Shown: positions 60,695-64,000 of the stretch, in pieces
Position numbering within the stretch: the first letter of the stretch is position 1
Layout of the letters: each line of letters begins with the position of its first letter
Source: Verrucomicrobiales bacterium
GTDB taxonomy: Bacteria; Verrucomicrobiota; Verrucomicrobiia; Verrucomicrobiales; DEV007
DNA length: 64,000 bases
Assembly: GCA_016795505.1 (NCBI GenBank)
Contig: JAEUHH010000102.1
Location: 1-64,000 of the forward strand
Reading direction: 5' to 3'
Notes under the pieces: generated by a model
The model's input: only the letters and a program-made list of their open reading frames with translations
Databases searched by the model: none
What the model was told of the DNA's origin: nothing
Translations under genes and position numbers: made by a program

Positions 60695-61976
60695 CCGGGC
60701 CGGTCGCCGCCAGCCGCTGGCCGGGATCGACGAGAGCCCAGCACAGGGCGCCGGTCAGATAGATGGCGGCGAAGATCAGCAGCACGAGATTCCAATTTTC
60801 CGTCCGCTCGAACAACAAACCGACCAGCGGCGGACTGGCGGCGACGGCGAAGTTGCCGATCATGTTCATCAGACCGAAGACCTGGGGCGTGTGGCGTCCC
60901 CCGATATCGATGGTGGCGGAAAAGGCGCAGGGACCGGCCAGCGCGGCGAAGAGCGAGCCCAGGGTGAGCAACGCCACGGCCAGGCCGACGCTCTCGACGA
61001 ACCACGCCGCCAGGATCAGCAGCCCGCAGGCCCCGAGGAAGGTCGCGCCCACGCCGCTGCGGCTGAGGCGCAGGCTTTTCGTCCGCCGCCAGATCAGGTC
61101 GGTCAGCCAGCCGCCCAGCAGGCAGCCCGTCAGCGTCCCGCTGAACACCAGCGCCTGGAGGTAGCCGGAATCTTTGACCGATAGATCCCGGGTCTCCTGC
61201 AAAAAGGTGGGAAACCAACTCGCGAAGAACATGTAGCCCGCCGCCCGGCAGATCTGCTGGCCGCAGAGCCACCAGATGGCCGGATTCCGCGCGATGGCCA
61301 GCCAGGGCGTCGGCTCGGCGGCTTCCTCGGCGGAGGACATCGTCGGCTCCTCGCGGTCACGGGCGATCAATTCGCGCTCCGCGGCATTGACCCGTGGATC
61401 GGACCGGGGATCGTCGCGGAAGCGCAGCCAGAAGCGCACCGTCCAGACCAGCCCCGGCAGGGCGAAGCATACAAAGACCCAGCGCCAGCCGATCTGCCCG
61501 ATCAGGATGCCCGTCAGCAGCGCCGCGGCGATCGCGCCGGCCTGCATGCCCGTCGTGAGCACTCCGCAGGCGAAGGAGCGGCGGGCGAGGGGAATCCAGT
61601 GCGAGATCGACAGGCACGAAGCCGGAAACAACCCCGCCTGGGCGATGCCCATGAGGAACTGAGCCACGATGAGCAGCCAGAAAGCCGGCGCCAGCCCCAG
61701 CAGCAGCGTGGCCAGCGAACCGGTCAGGACAAAGAGCGTCATTGCCACCCGCGTGCCGCGCCGGTGCGACAGAGCCCCGCCGGGCACCTGGAAGAGCGCG
61801 TAGGTCCAGAAAAAGGCCCCCATGAACCAGCCGGACTGCGTCTCGGAGAGCTGGAACTCCTCGCGGATGGTGCTCTCGGCCACGCCGATGGCCGAACGGC
61901 AGAGATAAGCCAGCAGCGCGGCCAGCGTGAGCCAACCCACCACTCCGAAGCGCACCCTGGTGGGACGCTCGCTCAT
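60675..61976 (-). CDS. MFS transporter, anion:cation symporter-like (sugar acid)
   Basis: The product is 433 residues from the ATG at 61976, which overlaps the preceding gene's stop as ATGA. There are about 12 hydrophobic segments, including WLTLAALLAYLCRSAIGVA, LLIVAQFLMGIAQAGLFPAS, FACGVLTTGMQAGAIAAALL and GFMFFASW-type AAGYMFFASWFPTF. The MFS signature between TM2 and TM3 (GGALSHRRGTRVAM) is present. The features match the anion:cation symporter family that imports hexuronates, galactonate or tartrate-like acids with protons. Being next to an enolase-superfamily sugar-acid dehydratase supports sugar-acid uptake. Confidence 0.85.
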   Translation of the reverse strand: MSERPTRVRFGVVGWLTLAALLAYLCRSAIGVAESTIREEFQLSETQSGWFMGAFFWTYALFQVPGGALSHRRGTRVAMTLFVLTGSLATLLLGLAPAFWLLIVAQFLMGIAQAGLFPASCLSISHWIPLARRSFACGVLTTGMQAGAIAAALLTGILIGQIGWRWVFVCFALPGLVWTVRFWLRFRDDPRSDPRVNAAERELIARDREEPTMSSAEEAAEPTPWLAIARNPAIWWLCGQQICRAAGYMFFASWFPTFLQETRDLSVKDSGYLQALVFSGTLTGCLLGGWLTDLIWRRTKSLRLSRSGVGATFLGACGLLILAAWFVESVGLAVALLTLGSLFAALAGPCAFSATIDIGGRHTPQVFGLMNMIGNFAVAASPPLVGLLFERTENWNLVLLIFAAIYLTGALCWALVDPGQRLAATGPAKPESA

Positions 61977-63355
61977 GCCAGGGCGCGGAGGGCTTCGGTG
62001 AGCGCCGTTTCGAGCCGTTCCAGGCTGCCGCGGTCGAAAGGCGTCTGCCACACCTGGTAGAGATCGTCATCGTAGCGCTCCGCCGGCGGCAGGTAGCCGA
62101 TGGAACCGTTGGCCAGATTCAGATAAGCGACGGCGTTGTCCGGCAAAGCCGCCCGCAGGTGGCGCTGGATGCGATTGTAGGCCTCGGCCATGTTCGCCGC
62201 CAGCAGGGCGTCGCCGATTTGCCAGATCCAGACGGGGAAGGCAAAGGTCGCGCCGTCCCCGATCCCGCGGCGGATGGACAGCTTGCGGCGCAGACGCTCC
62301 TGCATCACCCGGTCGGGTGTGGCCGCCAGTTCCGCCTCCAACTCGGCCGCGCTGGGCCAATCCTTTAGCGGCAGATCGACCGTGATCTTCCGGGCTTTCA
62401 GCGTCGAGGGGTGCCGGGCCGGCTCTCGCCGCCACACCGCCAGCGGGGCGCCGGATTCGCGGACGCCATCGTAGGCCAGTTGCTGGCCCGGCGGCTCCAT
62501 CCCTGCCAGCGTGGCGAGGACGGCATGACCCAGCTCGCGCCCGTGGGCATCGGCCACCGCCGGATCGCCGACATACTGGTAGCGCGGCGACAATTCGCCG
62601 GAGGCTCCCTGAAGGAACAGGGTCAGACCGGAGGAGAGACCCTGTTCGATCGTCTCCCGCATTGCGCCGGGGAAGTCGGGGGAGATGAGGCGGTTGTCCC
62701 AAGCCAGCGTGGTCGGGTGGCAGGCGTAATTTACCACCGTCGCCAGGTGGCTCCCGTCGTCCGAGGCGCAGACCCGGCCGACCAGCAGAGTGTCATCGGC
62801 CGGCGCGGCCGGATCGTAGCCGCACACGATGCGTCCGGGCTGCTCGGGATCGACCAGATCGCGCCCCGTGGCGAGGCCGCAGCGACCGGTGCGCCATTCC
62901 AGCACCGCGGGACGCAGACCGGCCAGAGCCGCGCGGATGGCGGCGAGCGTGGCCGCCCGCACCTGCTCCAGATAGGGCGCCAGCAGATCGCCGCCCTCCC
63001 AGCCGGGCTCGATGCGGTCGGTCAGCGGCGGGGCGGCGTGGGTGTGGGTGAGAGCAAAAATCAGGCGCGCCTCGTCGAGCCCCAGCGCATCGAGCAGCGA
63101 GCCGCGGAAGGCCCGCTCCGTCTCCGGCGAGCGCCACCAGCCCAGGTCGGCATCGACCAGCACCAGCGGCTCGGCGCCGTCCGCGGTGGCGGACAAAGCC
63201 AGCGCCGTCACCGCGAGCGGGCGGTGGATGCCCTCGGCCGCGTCGTGCCGGGCGGCGCCCCAGTTGCGCGCGTAGATGCCGACAGGCGGCGTGATGTCCG
63301 AGCGGGCCGCGCCGGCCCAGCCCGAGAATCCGGCGGGTTTGGTTTGCAAGATCAC
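61973..63355 (-). CDS. Neutral/alkaline non-lysosomal ceramidase N-terminal-like protein
   Basis: The product is 460 residues from the GTG at 63355; a TTG at 63391 would add 12. Features typical of the family are [33 protein letters not shown] (zinc-type His), [24 protein letters not shown] and [18 protein letters not shown]. No signal peptide is clear, and the family's C-terminal domain is absent. Many such proteins are carbohydrate- rather than lipid-related in Verrucomicrobiota. It is co-transcribed with the MFS gene, so it may process an imported sugar acid. Substrate is unproven. Array 9 is inside the gene. Confidence 0.75.
   Translation of the reverse strand: MILQTKPAGFSGWAGAARSDITPPVGIYARNWGAARHDAAEGIHRPLAVTALALSATADGAEPLVLVDADLGWWRSPETERAFRGSLLDALGLDEARLIFALTHTHAAPPLTDRIEPGWEGGDLLAPYLEQVRAATLAAIRAALAGLRPAVLEWRTGRCGLATGRDLVDPEQPGRIVCGYDPAAPADDTLLVGRVCASDDGSHLATVVNYACHPTTLAWDNRLISPDFPGAMRETIEQGLSSGLTLFLQGASGELSPRYQYVGDPAVADAHGRELGHAVLATLAGMEPPGQQLAYDGVRESGAPLAVWRREPARHPSTLKARKITVDLPLKDWPSAAELEAELAATPDRVMQERLRRKLSIRRGIGDGATFAFPVWIWQIGDALLAANMAEAYNRIQRHLRAALPDNAVAYLNLANGSIGYLPPAERYDDDLYQVWQTPFDRGSLERLETALTEALRALA
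62614..62656. repeat. 22-bp-phased ACCCTGT array, locus 9 (inverted, inside the ceramidase-like gene)
   Basis: Cores ACAGGGT at 62618-62624 and ACCCTGT at 62640-62646 are 22 bp apart, with the relative order of locus 6 and a GATC after the second core. The encoded protein segment [18 protein letters not shown] reads like the normal family sequence, so either the array was tolerated there or the match is partly convergent. Confidence 0.7.
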
Positions 63356-63408
63356 CCGATCAGGTTGTAGCGGTTCTTTGCGCCGATGCAATCCCGCGAA
63401 TCCTGCCC

Positions 63409-64000
63409 ATGAAAATCACCGCCATCGAAACCCACGTCTGCCATGCCCGGATGCGGAACTGGATCTTCGTCAAGGTCCTCACCGACCAGCCCGGCCTGCA
63501 CGGCTGGGGCGAGGCCACCCTGGAGTGGCACACCAAGAGCGTGATGGGCGCCGTCGAGGATCTCTCCGGCCTCCTGATCGGCGAGGATCCGCGCCGGGTC
63601 GAGCATCTCTGGCAGATGATGCACCGGCAGCATTTCTGGCACGGCCACGGCGTGGTGCGGGCCACCGCCATCGCCGGCATCGACCTCGCCCTCTGGGACA
63701 TCCTCGGCAAGGTCGCGAATCTGCCCTGTTCCCAGCTCTGGGGCGGCCCGGTGCGCGATTACGTCCGCACCTACTGCCATCTCGGCGGGGGAAAGCTGGA
63801 GGATTTCTACCGCACCGCCGCTGATGACGCCAAACGCTTCGCCGAACTCGCCCAGCAGGCCGTCGCCGAGGGCTACACCGCCTTCAAGACCATGGCCGTG
63901 CCCCCGACCATGCCCATCGAGGGCCTACAGCCCATCCGCACCGCCGAGGCCGCCGTGGCGGCGATGCGCGACGCCGTCGGCGACGCCATCGACATCATGG
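63409..64000 (+). CDS. Mandelate racemase/enolase-superfamily enzyme, sugar-acid dehydratase-like (partial, 3' end cut)
   Basis: The first 197 residues are present; the frame is still open at the window end. The N-terminal capping domain has [36 protein letters not shown] and [20 protein letters not shown], which match the DgoD/galactonate-dehydratase type. The start of the barrel domain is [12 protein letters not shown] (Lys of the KxK-like position) and ends at AVGDAIDIM. Catalytic His and acidic metal ligands lie beyond the edge, so substrate class is not confirmed. It is divergent from the ceramidase-like gene, with 53 bases between starts. Confidence 0.88.
   Translation, partial: MKITAIETHVCHARMRNWIFVKVLTDQPGLHGWGEATLEWHTKSVMGAVEDLSGLLIGEDPRRVEHLWQMMHRQHFWHGHGVVRATAIAGIDLALWDILGKVANLPCSQLWGGPVRDYVRTYCHLGGGKLEDFYRTAADDAKRFAELAQQAVAEGYTAFKTMAVPPTMPIEGLQPIRTAEAAVAAMRDAVGDAIDIM

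Overview
This 64 kb window is high-GC chromosomal DNA, most likely from a Verrucomicrobiota bacterium (Planctomycetota is the main alternative). The pointers are two secreted sulfatases, a DUF1549/DUF1553 (PSD1-type) protein followed by a DUF1501 protein, a DUF1080 protein, a sialidase-like/SGNH fusion, and a neutral-ceramidase-like protein beside a sugar-acid MFS transporter and an enolase-superfamily enzyme. rpsO-pnp, rnhB, a YebC/PmpR-type gene and a tRNA-Gln supply the housekeeping frame. All assignments come from reading translated sequence; no database search was run.

Layout. 1-1.5 kb: a possible gene tail, a RidA-family gene and rnhB. 1.7-13.7 kb: one giant hybrid synthase in the order KS-AT-DH-cMT-(structural KR)-ER-KR-ACP-C-A-PCP, ending in a domain that resembles acyl-ACP reductase. 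This is the domain order of fungal highly reducing PKS-NRPS hybrids, with a different terminal domain. 13.9-16.3 kb: SDR, DUF1080 and LON-domain genes. 16.5-19.5 kb: rpsO and pnp, with a clear intrinsic terminator. 20.0-25.2 kb: an eight-gene, tightly coupled minus-strand cluster: KAS III-like protein, thioester-reductase-like SDR, carrier protein, class II aaRS-like amino acid:carrier-protein ligase, second carrier protein, two ferritin-like diiron proteins and a methyltransferase. It reads as a small biosynthetic pathway that starts from a carrier-bound amino acid without an NRPS adenylation domain.

25.5-29.5 kb: avtA, an ECF sigma factor with a membrane partner carrying an LptA-like segment, an AMMECR1-domain protein and a MazG-like pyrophosphohydrolase. 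29.7-33.3 kb: sulfatase, a cyclic-nucleotide-binding protein facing an FHA-adenylate/guanylate cyclase, and a MarR regulator. 33.5-38.3 kb: GH16 enzyme, glycosyltransferase, O-antigen-ligase-like protein and glycosyltransferase. 38.4-44.2 kb: phosphate-porin-like protein, second sulfatase, YebC, tRNA-Gln, a DUF3500 protein and a glyoxalase. 44.4-52.6 kb: an RND efflux operon (adaptor, pump, TolC) next to a two-component system. 52.8-54.6 kb: alanine dehydrogenase and a PhyH-type dioxygenase. 54.7-64 kb: a polysaccharide or sugar-acid catabolic island cut off by the window edge.

The most unexpected non-coding signal is a family of short arrays built on the core ACCCTGT (or ACAGGGT) flanked by GATC. 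I find nine loci. In every one, adjacent cores lie exactly 22 bp apart centre to centre, in direct or inverted orientation. Six loci are intergenic, mostly at transcription-unit boundaries, and two of these bracket the glycosyltransferase/O-antigen-ligase cassette. Three lie inside coding sequence.
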